33,764 bases of DNA from JBHJGS01 sp050331575 (GTDB lineage: Bacteria > Pseudomonadota > Alphaproteobacteria > Sphingomonadales > Rhodothalassiaceae), in contig JBHJGS010000047.1 of assembly GCA_050331575.1 (NCBI GenBank), forward strand, positions 1 to 33,764. Reading direction: 5' to 3'. The position numbers were made by a program, and so were the translations under genes. This document shows positions 26,994-33,764 of this stretch, piece by piece. Position 1 is the stretch's first letter. Each line of letters opens with the position of its first letter. Below the pieces are notes generated by a model. It had not been told where the DNA came from and ran no database searches. It saw nothing but the letters and a program-made list of their open reading frames with translations.

Positions 26994-28934
26994 TCAAGAT
27001 CCTGCGGCCTGTCTCCATTCCATCGGCGCGTGGGTGGCGCCGATGGCCGGGCAGTCGATTACCCGCTCCGGCGGTAAATGCAGCCGGAAGGTGCTGCCCC
27101 GGCCAAGCCCGCTTTCCACGGTCAAGCGCGCCCCGTGCTGCATGGCATATTGCCGGCAGACCGCCAGCCCAACCCCCGCGCCCGGGCAGGCCTTGCTTTC
27201 GGCATTGCGACCCCGGAAAAACGGCATGAAAATCTGCTCGGCCTGGTCTTCGGCGATGCCGATGCCATTATCCTTGACCAGGATGGAGAGGCCGTTGTGC
27301 CGCTCAAACACCAGTTCGACTTTCGGCGCCTTGACGTTGGCGCTGTATTTGCAGGCGTTGGTCAAGAGGTTGGTCACAATCTGTTTCAGGTGACGCTCAT
27401 TGCCGAGAAGAACCAGGTTCGGCGGCGGTTCAATGCGCAAAAACGGAACGCGCGCGCCGTCGGGCTGATTGGTCAGCGCCAGGCAGGCCTCGATCAGCGT
27501 CGGCAGATAGATTTGCTGACGCTCCGCCTCGCGCGGCTCGGCCATGGCAAAGCTGGAAAGCTCCAAGACGTCCCCGACCATATCCAAGAGATGCCGGCCC
27601 GAGGCCTCGATGGCGCGCACATAATCGGCGTAGCGGGCGTTTGATAACGGGCCCAGAACCTGCTGATTGATCATCTGGGAGTAGCCGAGAATCGCATTCA
27701 GCGGCGTGCGCAGCTCATGGCTCATGGTGGCGAGAAACTCGGTCTTCATCGTGTCGGCTTTCTGGGCCTCCTTCATCGCCCGGGTGCGATCCTTTAGCAC
27801 CACCTTCAAGCGCTTGTTCAAGCGGTTGCGGTAGCGCTCGAACACCCAGAGCCACACGCTGATCCCCGCCAAGAGCGCGACCACCACAATCGCTGAGACG
27901 ACGGCGACCGGGTGGCTTTGCCAGACACGGATCGGCCGGTTCAGGATGACCGCCTCGTTCGGCAGCGTCTTCGGGGCGATGGCGTGGCGCTGCAGCTGCT
28001 CATAGTCGAACATGTATCGGTTAGGGCTTTGCCGCTGCACAGGCAGGGCAGATGGCGGCGTGCCGGCCAAGATCTGCGCCGCCATGCGGCCGGCTTGAAA
28101 GCCCTGGTCCCAGTGGCTGACCAACTTGCCGCCAAGCAGCCCGTCGCCGATACCGAAATCATGCAAATGGAACAGCGGCGCCGGGCTATTCTCAACCGCA
28201 TGCGCCAAGGCCTTCTCGAAGGACCAGTTCTCGCCCAGCCGGTCGACATAGGAATCCATGAACAAGATCGGCTGGTCGGGCGGAAAACCGCGCAGCACCT
28301 CGGCCAATTCCTCGAACGACAGCGCTGACAGATCCAGCACGTCAAGGCGGACCCCGTCAAGCCCGGCCATCGCGCGGGTCAATTGGGTCATGAACGCCTT
28401 GGCCGAGGGTGTGGGATCCGTGATCACCGCTATGGACGAGGTCCTGGGAAACAGATCCACCATCAATTGCAAGGTGTCGTCGATAGACCAGGCCTCGACA
28501 ATGCCGGTGATCTGTGGGTCCTTGTCCAGGCTGGCGGCCAGATCCGCGTCATTGACCCCAAGAAACACGATTGGGATCTCGGCAAACAGGCTCTGCTTGT
28601 GTGCCAGCGCGAATGACAGGGCATTGTCGTCGGCGACGACGAGAATGTCATAGGCGGGCAGGCTCTGCAGCTTCCATCTCAGTCTTTCGGCGAACTGCAC
28701 ACGGTTTTCCGGACCCGGAAAGCGCTTGGTGTCCATGAATTCCAGATCGAGGATATAGCCGGACGCCTCGATCCCGGACGCCGCCAGCCCCTCCTGCAGT
28801 CCGCGCAACTGCTTATCGAAGGTTTGAAACATGAAGTGATAGGAGGCCAGAAACAGGAGGCGGGGCCGCTACTCGCGCGCCGCAAGCGGCAGGCCGACGG
28901 CTAAGCATAGCAATATCAGCCAAAGCAATCGCAC
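26994..28934 (-). pseudogene. sensor histidine kinase with ABC-type substrate-binding sensor, interrupted by an amber codon
   Basis: The intact frame from the ATG at 28832 gives 612 aa: a periplasmic-binding-protein-like sensor (to about residue 300), one membrane segment (VVSAIVVVALLAGISVWLWVF), then HisKA (FLATMSHELRTPLNAILGYS, H box intact) and HATPase (NLLTNACKYS, VKDNGIGIAE, GAGVGLAV). That ATG lacks a signal peptide and cuts off the first strand. Reading further up in the same frame restores RLLFLASYHF, then a TAG (28869-28871), then a clean signal peptide from GTG at 28934 (RLLWLILLCLAVGLPLAARE). The TAG is probably a CAG-to-TAG nonsense change. If not read through, the sensor cannot be exported. 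Confidence 0.75.
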
Positions 28935-29068
28935 AGAGTGGATCCCGCAAGGACCTGGAAAAGTAAAATATTATTAACAAAAACAGTTTAACAGATAGTT
29001 AATAACCAAATGTAACGAATTATATCCAATGGTCTTTATTTATAACCGGACGGCGGCTCGCCGTTAAG

Positions 29069-29095
29069 GGTCGCGGCTCAGGGCGAGCCGCGACC
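29069..29095 (-). terminator. hairpin downstream of M20 amidohydrolase gene
   Basis: Perfect 11-bp stem GGTCGCGGCTC/GAGCCGCGACC with loop AGGGC, 38 bp past the amidohydrolase stop on the minus strand. No U-run follows, so it is not a canonical intrinsic terminator. It could also stabilise the transcript end. Confidence 0.4.
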
Positions 29096-29132
29096 GGGCA
29101 AGGGAGCGCCGCAGATCCGCGGGTGCTGTGGC

Positions 29133-30431
29133 TCAGTCCTTGCCCATCAGCTCAAGGGCGGCCAGCACCATCGCTTCGGTGCCCGTGGTGATGGCCGGTT
29201 CCGGTTCGATCTTGAAGAAGGGAGAATGATGCGAGGCGGCGTCGTCCACCTCGTCTTCCGGGGTGCCGCCGACGGCGAAATAGACGCCTTTCACCCCGGT
29301 CTCCGGCTGGACGAAATAGGCGAAATCCTCCGCGCCCATGCCTTCAGGCTCATCTTCGAACAGGCGATCCGCGCCGAATTCCTCCGCGAACAGCGCCCTG
29401 ATGCGCTCAGCGGTCGCGGTGTCATTGATGGTCGGCGGGGTGGTTTCGGTCTTGGAGCGGATCACCTTGGGCCACTTGTCCTCCGGCACGCCCAGCGAGA
29501 TCGCCACGCCTTGGGCGACCCGATCGATGCCATCGAGCAGCTGCTCGCGCACCTCCCGGTCATTGGAGCGCACGGTCAGCTTAAGATGCACCTTGTCGCC
29601 GATGATATTGTGCTTGGCGCCGCCATGGATCGAGCCCACGGTGATCACGCCAGGCTGCAGCGGATCGATGGTGCGGGAGACCACCGACTGCAACGACACC
29701 ACGATCTGCGAGGCGACCAGCACCGGATCGACCCCCTTGTGCGGGGAGGCGCCGTGCGCGCCGACGCCATAGACCTCGATATCGACGCTGTCGGAGGAGG
29801 AGGCGACGATATCGAGCGGCACCTCGATCTCGCCGGACGGGATATTGGCAGCGACATGGAAGGCCAGGGCATAATCCGGCTTGGGGAAGCGCTCATACAG
29901 CCCGTCTTCCAGCATGTCGCGGGCGCCTGAGATGCGCTCCTCGGCCGGCTGGGCGATTAGCACCAGCGTGCCGGACCACTGATCCCGGCGCTTGGCCATC
30001 TGCCGGGCCGCGCCGACCAGCGAGGTGATATGCACATCATGGCCGCAGGCATGCATCACCGGCTTGACCTCGCCGTCGATATCTTTCTGCGTGGCGGTGG
30101 AGGCATAGGCCAGCTTGGTGTCTTCCTTTACCGGCAGGCCGTCCATGTCCGCGCGCATCAGAACCGTGGGGCCCTCGCCATTCTCCATCACGGCGACCAG
30201 GCCCGTGCCGCCGACGCCCTCGGTCACCTCAAAGCCCTCCGCGCGGATTTCCTCAGCCAGGCGCGCGGCGGTCTTGAATTCGCGGTGGGACAGTTCTGGA
30301 TTGGCATGGAAATGCTTGAACAGCGCCTCAAGCTCGCTCTCATAATGGCTGGCCACATCAGAGCGCAGTGTCTCATCAGCGGCGGCCGGCAGGCCAAGAG
30401 CGACGGCGGAAAGAAGCAGAATCGATCGCAT
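29133..30431 (-). CDS. exported M20-family amidohydrolase (metal-dependent aminoacylase/carboxypeptidase type)
   Basis: The 432-aa product starts with a Sec signal (RSILLLSAVALGLPAAA). The M20 peptidase D motifs are present: MRADMDGLPV, MHACGHDVHITSL (zinc-binding CGHDVH), QPAEERISGA (Glu-Glu), the dimerisation-domain GVGAHGASPHKG, and a final HHSPFFKIE histidine. It probably hydrolyses N-acyl or amide bonds in the periplasm, possibly of amino acid conjugates. It is a lone gene; substrate unknown. Confidence 0.9.
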   Translation of the reverse strand: MRSILLLSAVALGLPAAADETLRSDVASHYESELEALFKHFHANPELSHREFKTAARLAEEIRAEGFEVTEGVGGTGLVAVMENGEGPTVLMRADMDGLPVKEDTKLAYASTATQKDIDGEVKPVMHACGHDVHITSLVGAARQMAKRRDQWSGTLVLIAQPAEERISGARDMLEDGLYERFPKPDYALAFHVAANIPSGEIEVPLDIVASSSDSVDIEVYGVGAHGASPHKGVDPVLVASQIVVSLQSVVSRTIDPLQPGVITVGSIHGGAKHNIIGDKVHLKLTVRSNDREVREQLLDGIDRVAQGVAISLGVPEDKWPKVIRSKTETTPPTINDTATAERIRALFAEEFGADRLFEDEPEGMGAEDFAYFVQPETGVKGVYFAVGGTPEDEVDDAASHHSPFFKIEPEPAITTGTEAMVLAALELMGKD

Positions 30432-30784
30432 GGCATGTCCCCTGTCGGATATGGTTGCCCAAGCCTAGGCCGAAGCCGCAGCGCCGGTAAAGCCGAGAAG
30501 AGCCGGAGCCATGGACCAGCAGGGCCCCCTGACACAAAAAGCTGCCCCCAGAATGCTTATTCTATATGTACGATATGTTGACAAGGTGCAGCAGATCAGC
30601 GCAACATGGGATGCATGGCCGAGAACAGAGACCGAAGCCAGCTTGCGCGACCGACTGAGCTGGACGGACTCACATGGCACAAGGATGGAGAGATGATGAC
30701 CAAAATCGGGCTTCCATACATATAACTGGCTCGTTACGGAAGATAAGGGCACAACGGGCCAGAGGAGCGCAGGAGACGAGGCTC
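30432..30784. other. 353-bp intergenic, lower-GC region
   Basis: Visibly less GC-rich than the genes to its left, especially 30535-30600. A short frame (30615-30725, 36 aa) and a longer one (30511-30696) are open, but neither shows a ribosome site or recognisable protein pattern. It likely holds the amidohydrolase promoter and the promoter of the small-gene pair at 30785. Confidence 0.3.
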
Positions 30785-31108
30785 ATGCCCATGCGACTGA
30801 ATGTCGGCAAAGAATTCGACCAGCTTGAGGCGGAGCTGGTAGAGCAAGTCGGAAACAAGGCAGTACACGCGGATTTTGTGCGTGCCCGCGTCACAGCCAA
30901 TGAAAATCAGACACGGACCTATGCGATGGTTTGGACCTTGGGACTGGTCAGCGTGTTCGTATCGGGCGCAGCTATTCTCGGCATCATTGACGGCAGCTAT
31001 GATGAATTGCAGGGAACTTGGGCAGTGGCCGGGCCGATCGGAACCAGCGTCCTGACCTATTATTTTGGAGGCACCAATGGCAACAGCAACTCAGACCCCG
31101 GCAGATAA
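30785..31108 (+). CDS. small two-segment membrane protein, unknown function
   Basis: The product is 107 aa from the ATG at 30785 (AGGAG upstream); the Met two codons on could also serve. A soluble amphipathic N-terminus of about 45 residues precedes two hydrophobic segments: MVWTLGLVSVFVSGAAILGII and WAVAGPIGTSVLTYYFGG. The size and layout recall phage holin-like or 2-TM accessory proteins, but I do not recognise a family. It overlaps the next gene by 32 bp and sits in a lower-GC zone near IS elements, signs of acquisition. Confidence 0.65.
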   Translation: MPMRLNVGKEFDQLEAELVEQVGNKAVHADFVRARVTANENQTRTYAMVWTLGLVSVFVSGAAILGIIDGSYDELQGTWAVAGPIGTSVLTYYFGGTNGNSNSDPGR

Positions 31109-31343
31109 GAAGAAGGCAGATAAGAAGCGCCTGAACATTATTCTGTCGCAGAACAATTGGGATCGGCTGGAGCGCATCCGCGACGATATGGAGGCAGAGA
31201 CGGTCACCGAGGTGGTGAAGGACAGCCTGCGTCTGCTGGAATATCTCTTGGACGTCAGCCGATCCGGCGGCAAGCTCTATATTAAACGGCCTGACGAAGC
31301 AGAGCCAAAGCAGGTGGAAATCTTCGGCGTCTCGGTGAAGTAA
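31077..31343 (+). CDS. ribbon-helix-helix-like small protein
   Basis: Start ATG at 31077 (GGAGG upstream), 88 aa. A Lys-rich N-terminus leads into KRLNIILSQNNWDRLERIRDDM, a ribbon-helix-helix-like beta strand and first helix, then TVTEVVKDSLRLLEYLLDV as the second helix, and a beta-hairpin tail (GGKLYIKRPDE). CopG-type DNA binding is possible, although antitoxin or structural roles are alternatives. It starts inside the end of the membrane-protein gene, so the two are translationally coupled. No obvious toxin of RelE or ParE type follows. Confidence 0.65.
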   Translation: MATATQTPADKKKADKKRLNIILSQNNWDRLERIRDDMEAETVTEVVKDSLRLLEYLLDVSRSGGKLYIKRPDEAEPKQVEIFGVSVK

Positions 31344-31353
31344 GCCCGTTGCG

Positions 31354-31485
31354 CTAGGCAGAACACGTACGGCCGCACCATAGCTTCGGCCTGTCTCGAT
31401 CAATCTCCTCGTCGATCCAATGATAAAAGCCGAGCGGGTCTCGCTCCGGCCAGATCTTGTCCAGGGTCGTCAGGTTGACCCGCAA
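31354..31485 (-). CDS. possible 43-aa ORF coupled to the GFA gene
   Basis: On the minus strand, a TTG at 31485 lies 4 bases past the GFA gene's stop codon and opens a 43-codon frame whose peptide has protein-like composition (TLDKIWPERDPLGFYHWIDEE, CGRTC at the end). There is no recognised family and no ribosome site of its own. It may be a fragment of a larger lost gene or chance. Confidence 0.25.
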   Translation of the reverse strand: MRVNLTTLDKIWPERDPLGFYHWIDEEIDRDRPKLWCGRTCSA

Positions 31486-31489
31486 CGGC

Positions 31490-31888
31490 TCACTGGCAGT
31501 GCGGCGCGGCGATGGCCATGGCGGCTTCCCAGTTGCGGCCGTCGAATTCCGGTAACTGGGTCACCGCCTCGACCGTGCCCTCATCCAGGCAGTGCAGATT
31601 GACCGACACGCCCTCGGGGTTGGAGCGGGGATAATAGAAGCTCTTGATGCCGCAGACCCGGCAGAACGGGTGGGATGCCTTGCCGGTATTGAAGCGATAA
31701 TCGGTCAGCTGATCGGCCCCTTGCATCAGCCGAAACCGCGCCGCCTTCACGATGACGCCGTCAAAGCCGCTCATCCGGCAGATCGAGCAATTGCAGGGCA
31801 GCACCGTCAGGCGGGCCGGCGCCTCAATCTCAAAGCGGATCGCGCCGCAATGGCAGCCGCCTTTATGCACCCTGAGCGCCTCGGTCAT
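31490..31888 (-). CDS. GFA family protein (glutathione-dependent formaldehyde-activating enzyme-like)
   Basis: The 132-aa protein has the GFA/CENP-V beta-fold with its cysteine zinc sites: GGCHCGAIRFE near residues 10-20, LPCNCSICR and FCRVCGIKSFYY. Despite the name, most members have no proven formaldehyde role. The product is complete, and the ATG start is preceded by GGAG. It is the last chromosome-like gene before the IS region. Confidence 0.88.
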   Translation of the reverse strand: MTEALRVHKGGCHCGAIRFEIEAPARLTVLPCNCSICRMSGFDGVIVKAARFRLMQGADQLTDYRFNTGKASHPFCRVCGIKSFYYPRSNPEGVSVNLHCLDEGTVEAVTQLPEFDGRNWEAAMAIAAPHCQ

Positions 31889-31986
31889 CCTGCTCTCCTG
31901 TTTGAGCCCCCGCCCAAGCTAACCAGCCCGTCCGTCCCCCGCCACCCCGGCTGGACAGTGCGGGCGGCGGCCGCCACGGTTGTGGC

Positions 31987-32184
31987 ATGCTCTGGCTGAA
32001 GCTGATCCATACTTTGATCGCGCTGATCAATGCCGCTGCGGTGTTCTATATCCTGTTTTGCGGGGTGACCGGGCGGCGCGGGCGCGGGCTTTGCGTGTCG
32101 CTGCTGGCGCTGGGTGGCGAGATCCTGGCTCTGGTCATCGGCGGCGGCACCTGCCCGCTGCAATTGGACACCTCGAAGAACTGA
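31987..32184 (+). CDS. small hydrophobic membrane protein ending in CPL motif
   Basis: The 65-aa product has two hydrophobic segments (LKLIHTLIALINAAAVFYILF and LCVSLLALGGEILALVIGG) and a C-terminal GTCPLQ, resembling small conserved membrane proteins of DUF2784-like style with a CPL motif. It is divergent from the GFA gene. The stop at 32182-32184 lies 14 bp before the IS left end, so the IS does not itself truncate it. Whether it is naturally this short I cannot tell. Confidence 0.6.
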   Translation: MLWLKLIHTLIALINAAAVFYILFCGVTGRRGRGLCVSLLALGGEILALVIGGGTCPLQLDTSKN

Positions 32185-32298
32185 TTTTTTTGATGGTTTG
32201 GCGGGTTTGGTCAGGTCGGTTTGGAGGGGGGTGGGTTGATCCCGGGTTGCTTTGTTGCCGCTTTGACCGTGCGTGGCACGGGTGTCGACCCTGTTAGG

Positions 32299-33407
32299 TC
32301 AGGCTGGCGCGGCTTGGGCATTGAGCCAGACGAGCCGCTTCATATTGTAAGCGATATTGGCCATGCCGATTTTGAGTTTAGCGCGCTCGATGCCAATGGT
32401 GCGGATGAACAGGCCCATCTGCGCCTTCTGCGCGGCAAAGACATGCTCGACTTTGCCCCGCACCTTTGAGCGGGCGGCATTGGCGCGCTTTTGTGGGCCG
32501 GTCAGGTCTTTGCCCGGCTGGCGTCGGAAGTGGATCATCGAGCGCTTGCCCTTCTTCTCCAGCAGCGCCTCATTGCGCTTGGAGCGATAAGCGGTGTGTC
32601 CTCCGCTTCGCTCCGTTCCGCTGCGCGAACCGCCCAGACCGGGCTGGCAAAATTACCCTCATCAAGCAGGTCCGGCAGCCTAGCGCCATCATGGGCGGCG
32701 GCATGGCTGACCGTCCAAGTGCGAATGAGGCCATGGCGGCGGTCGATGTTGATGTGCGACTTGTAGCCGAAGGCGGGCACCATCAGTTCGGCCATGCTCT
32801 CGCGTTTGCGCCCGCGCTTGAGCGTCCAGCGGGCATCGGTGTCTTTTTGCGCCCTCTTTGCTGGCTTGTCTTGCCAGCTTTCCGGCGTCTCGCCTTTGCG
32901 GATGGCTGCTTTCTCGTCATCGGTATTGCGCTGACGCGGCGCCTTGACGATGGAGGCATCCATGATCTGCCCGCCCAAAGCGAGCAGGCCTTGGGCTTCA
33001 AGATGCCGGTCAAAGCGATCGAACAGCTTGTCGATGGCCCCTTTCTCTTTCAGCCGTTCGCGGAACAGCCAGATCGTCTTGGCGTCCGGCACCGCATCAC
33101 CCAGCGACAGCCCCAGAAACCGCATGAAGCTCAGCCGATCTCGGCACAAAAACTCCGCCTGATCATCCGACAGAGAATACAGCGCCTGCAGCACCAAAAT
33201 CTTGAACATCAGCACCGGGTCATAGGGCGGGCGCCCGCCACGGCGGCGGTCGGAATATTTTAGCGCCTTGACCAGGGCTTTGCGGAAGATCTCGAAATCC
33301 ACCGACGTCGCCAGTTCCTCCAGCGGATCGCCCGCCTTCGACAAAGCCGCATAGCGCTCTTCCAAATCAAAAAAACCAGGCTGTGACCCCATCATCCATC
33401 TCCCCAC
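32299..33407 (-). pseudogene. IS5-family transposase, frameshifted by a 32-nt insertion
   Basis: The N-terminal part (FFDLEERYAALSKAGDPLEEL, GGRPPYDPVLMFKILVLQALY, LSFMRFLGLSLGDAVPDAKT) and C-terminal part (RVRGKVEHVFA-like, IGMANIAYNMKRLVWL) are clear IS5 transposase but lie in different frames. They are joined at about 32598-32630, where SPVWA should run straight into DTAYRSKRNEALLEKKG. The extra 32 nt places unrelated VRAAERSEAEDT in frame and destroys the second catalytic region. The gene is inactive unless frameshifted. Confidence 0.8.
32598..32629. repeat. 32-nt GC-rich insertion inside the transposase
   Basis: Removing this segment restores SPVWADTAYRSK, the form expected in this transposase group. 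The insertion, rich in CGCTTCGCTCCG-like and CGGAGCGAAGCGGAG-like words, looks like a short dispersed repeat rather than random sequence. It has no other copy that I can see in this window. Confidence 0.55.
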
Positions 33408-33449
33408 AAAGCCTACCGAAAGTGAATCACATCAGCCCAAAACACGCCA

Positions 33450-33627
33450 GGTTTTTAGAGGTGTCCGAGTGCTATGGAGGGTCAACTGACCAGCGGAAGG
33501 CGACTTCGACCCGCGCTGACCGAAACTGTGCCGTTCCGACCACTGGGTTAGCCTGAAACGCTACGGCCGTCGCCGCCGGTGCCGACATTCACCTATCCTA
33601 AGAAATAGAGTATAAGGGTTCACCGAC
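33450..33627. other. 178-bp segment between the two IS elements
   Basis: No gene or complete structure is recognised. It begins with the GGTT direct repeat of the first IS and ends at CTA, which abuts the second IS. It may be a remnant of the pre-insertion locus. Confidence 0.4.
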
Positions 33628-33764
33628 CTAGGCTCTGTTGACAAACTTTTTAGTCCAGATGCGAGCGGCGGCAATTTGGATGAAGCCGAGATAGCTTTCG
33701 GATGTTTTGTCGTATCGCGTTGCGAGGCGGCGTGAGCATTTGAGGGTGGCAAAGCATCGCTCGA
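33628..33764 (-). CDS. IS5-family (IS427-like) transposase, C-terminal end, cut by the window edge
   Basis: The last 44 residues (ERCFATLKCSRRLATRYDKT, ending ARIWTKKFVNRA) match the C-terminus of IS427-group transposases. The frame runs off the right edge at 33764. The stop TAG lies at 33628-33630, outside the GGCTCTGTTGACAAA end, so it comes from the flanking target CTA. Confidence 0.8.
   Translation of the reverse strand, partial: ERCFATLKCSRRLATRYDKTSESYLGFIQIAAARIWTKKFVNRA
33631..33764. mobile_element. left edge of a second IS5-family element (partial)
   Basis: Begins with the terminal repeat GGCTCTGTTGACAAA, a common IS427-type end, immediately after CTA. The element continues past the window edge, so neither its size nor its other end is visible. 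Confidence 0.7.

Larger units (their letters stand above)
32199..33449. mobile_element. IS5-family insertion sequence, 1251 bp, with 4-bp GGTT target duplication
   Basis: The ends are inverted repeats TGGCGGGTTTGG (left) and TGGCGTGTTTTGG (right, minus strand), 10 of the first 12 matching. They are flanked by direct GGTT copies at 32195-32198 and 33450-33453, the 4-bp duplication expected of IS5. The element carries one broken transposase. Ends are inferred from this fit, not from a database. Confidence 0.6.

Noticed and set aside
28869..28871. UAG recoded as an amino acid in this organism
   Set aside because: UAG is the plain terminator of the diiron, amidase, thiC and DUF481 genes in the same window, so genome-wide recoding is unlikely; a local nonsense mutation fits better.
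30511..30725. Short frames of 61 and 36 codons ahead of the small membrane gene
   Set aside because: No ribosome site, no protein-like pattern, and the region is better explained as a promoter zone.
31987..32184. Small membrane gene truncated by the adjacent IS
   Set aside because: Its stop codon lies 14 bp before the inferred IS end, so the IS did not cut the frame.

Overview
The window reads as about 33.8 kb of a GC-rich alphaproteobacterial chromosome. The case rests on cobS/cobT of the aerobic, cobalt-chelating B12 route beside a J-domain gene and bolA, an NDUFS6-type zinc protein, Tat-type signal peptides, a GPDRRRK/GPERR-tailed receiver protein, and IS5-family elements. I cannot fix the order or genus. 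Most of the window is ordinary chromosome. The last ~3.3 kb (about 30.5 to 33.8 kb) is an accessory zone with lower-GC small genes and two IS elements.

Layout: 0.06-1.5 kb, a CvaA/HlyD-type adaptor (minus) with a possible tiny membrane ORF behind it. 1.9-6.3 kb, Tat-exported MsrB-like protein and BolA (minus), then J-domain protein, cobS and cobT (plus). 6.4-12.3 kb, minus-strand genes: cytochrome c, diguanylate cyclase, polA, zinc-finger protein, extended SDR. 12.7-14.7 kb, hotdog thioesterase with a probable CTG start, converging on a DUF2157 membrane gene and its partner. 15.0-16.8 kb, MerR regulator plus diiron protein, bracketed by two 52-nt palindromic repeats. 17.0-20.7 kb, Tat-exported amidase divergent from a chemoreceptor. 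20.7-23.4 kb, DUF481 outer-membrane protein divergent from rpsD with its terminator, then a Sel1-repeat protein. 23.4-24.3 kb, two genes that look like a receiver and an Hpt domain with their phosphorylation residues replaced. 24.5-27.0 kb, TPP riboswitch, thiC and a DUF1330 gene. 27.0-28.9 kb, a sensor histidine kinase broken by an amber codon right after its signal peptide. 29.1-30.4 kb, exported M20 amidohydrolase. 30.8-31.3 kb, small membrane protein and ribbon-helix-helix-like protein. 31.4-32.2 kb, GFA-family protein and small ORFs. 32.2-33.45 kb, an IS5 copy with a frameshifting 32-nt insertion. 33.6 kb to the end, the edge of a second IS5-family element.

Most worth a second look: (1) the phospho-dead receiver and Hpt-like pair at 23.4-24.3 kb; (2) the MerR/diiron pair between two 46/52-identical palindromic repeats, whose TTAGGGCATGATC edge also forms the stop codons of the amidase and DUF481 genes; (3) the amber-interrupted histidine kinase; (4) two abutting palindromes in the amidase/chemoreceptor divergent region; (5) the CTG-started thioesterase. 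No CRISPR array, rRNA, tRNA or complete prophage was seen. All functional calls come from reading motifs; no database search was run.
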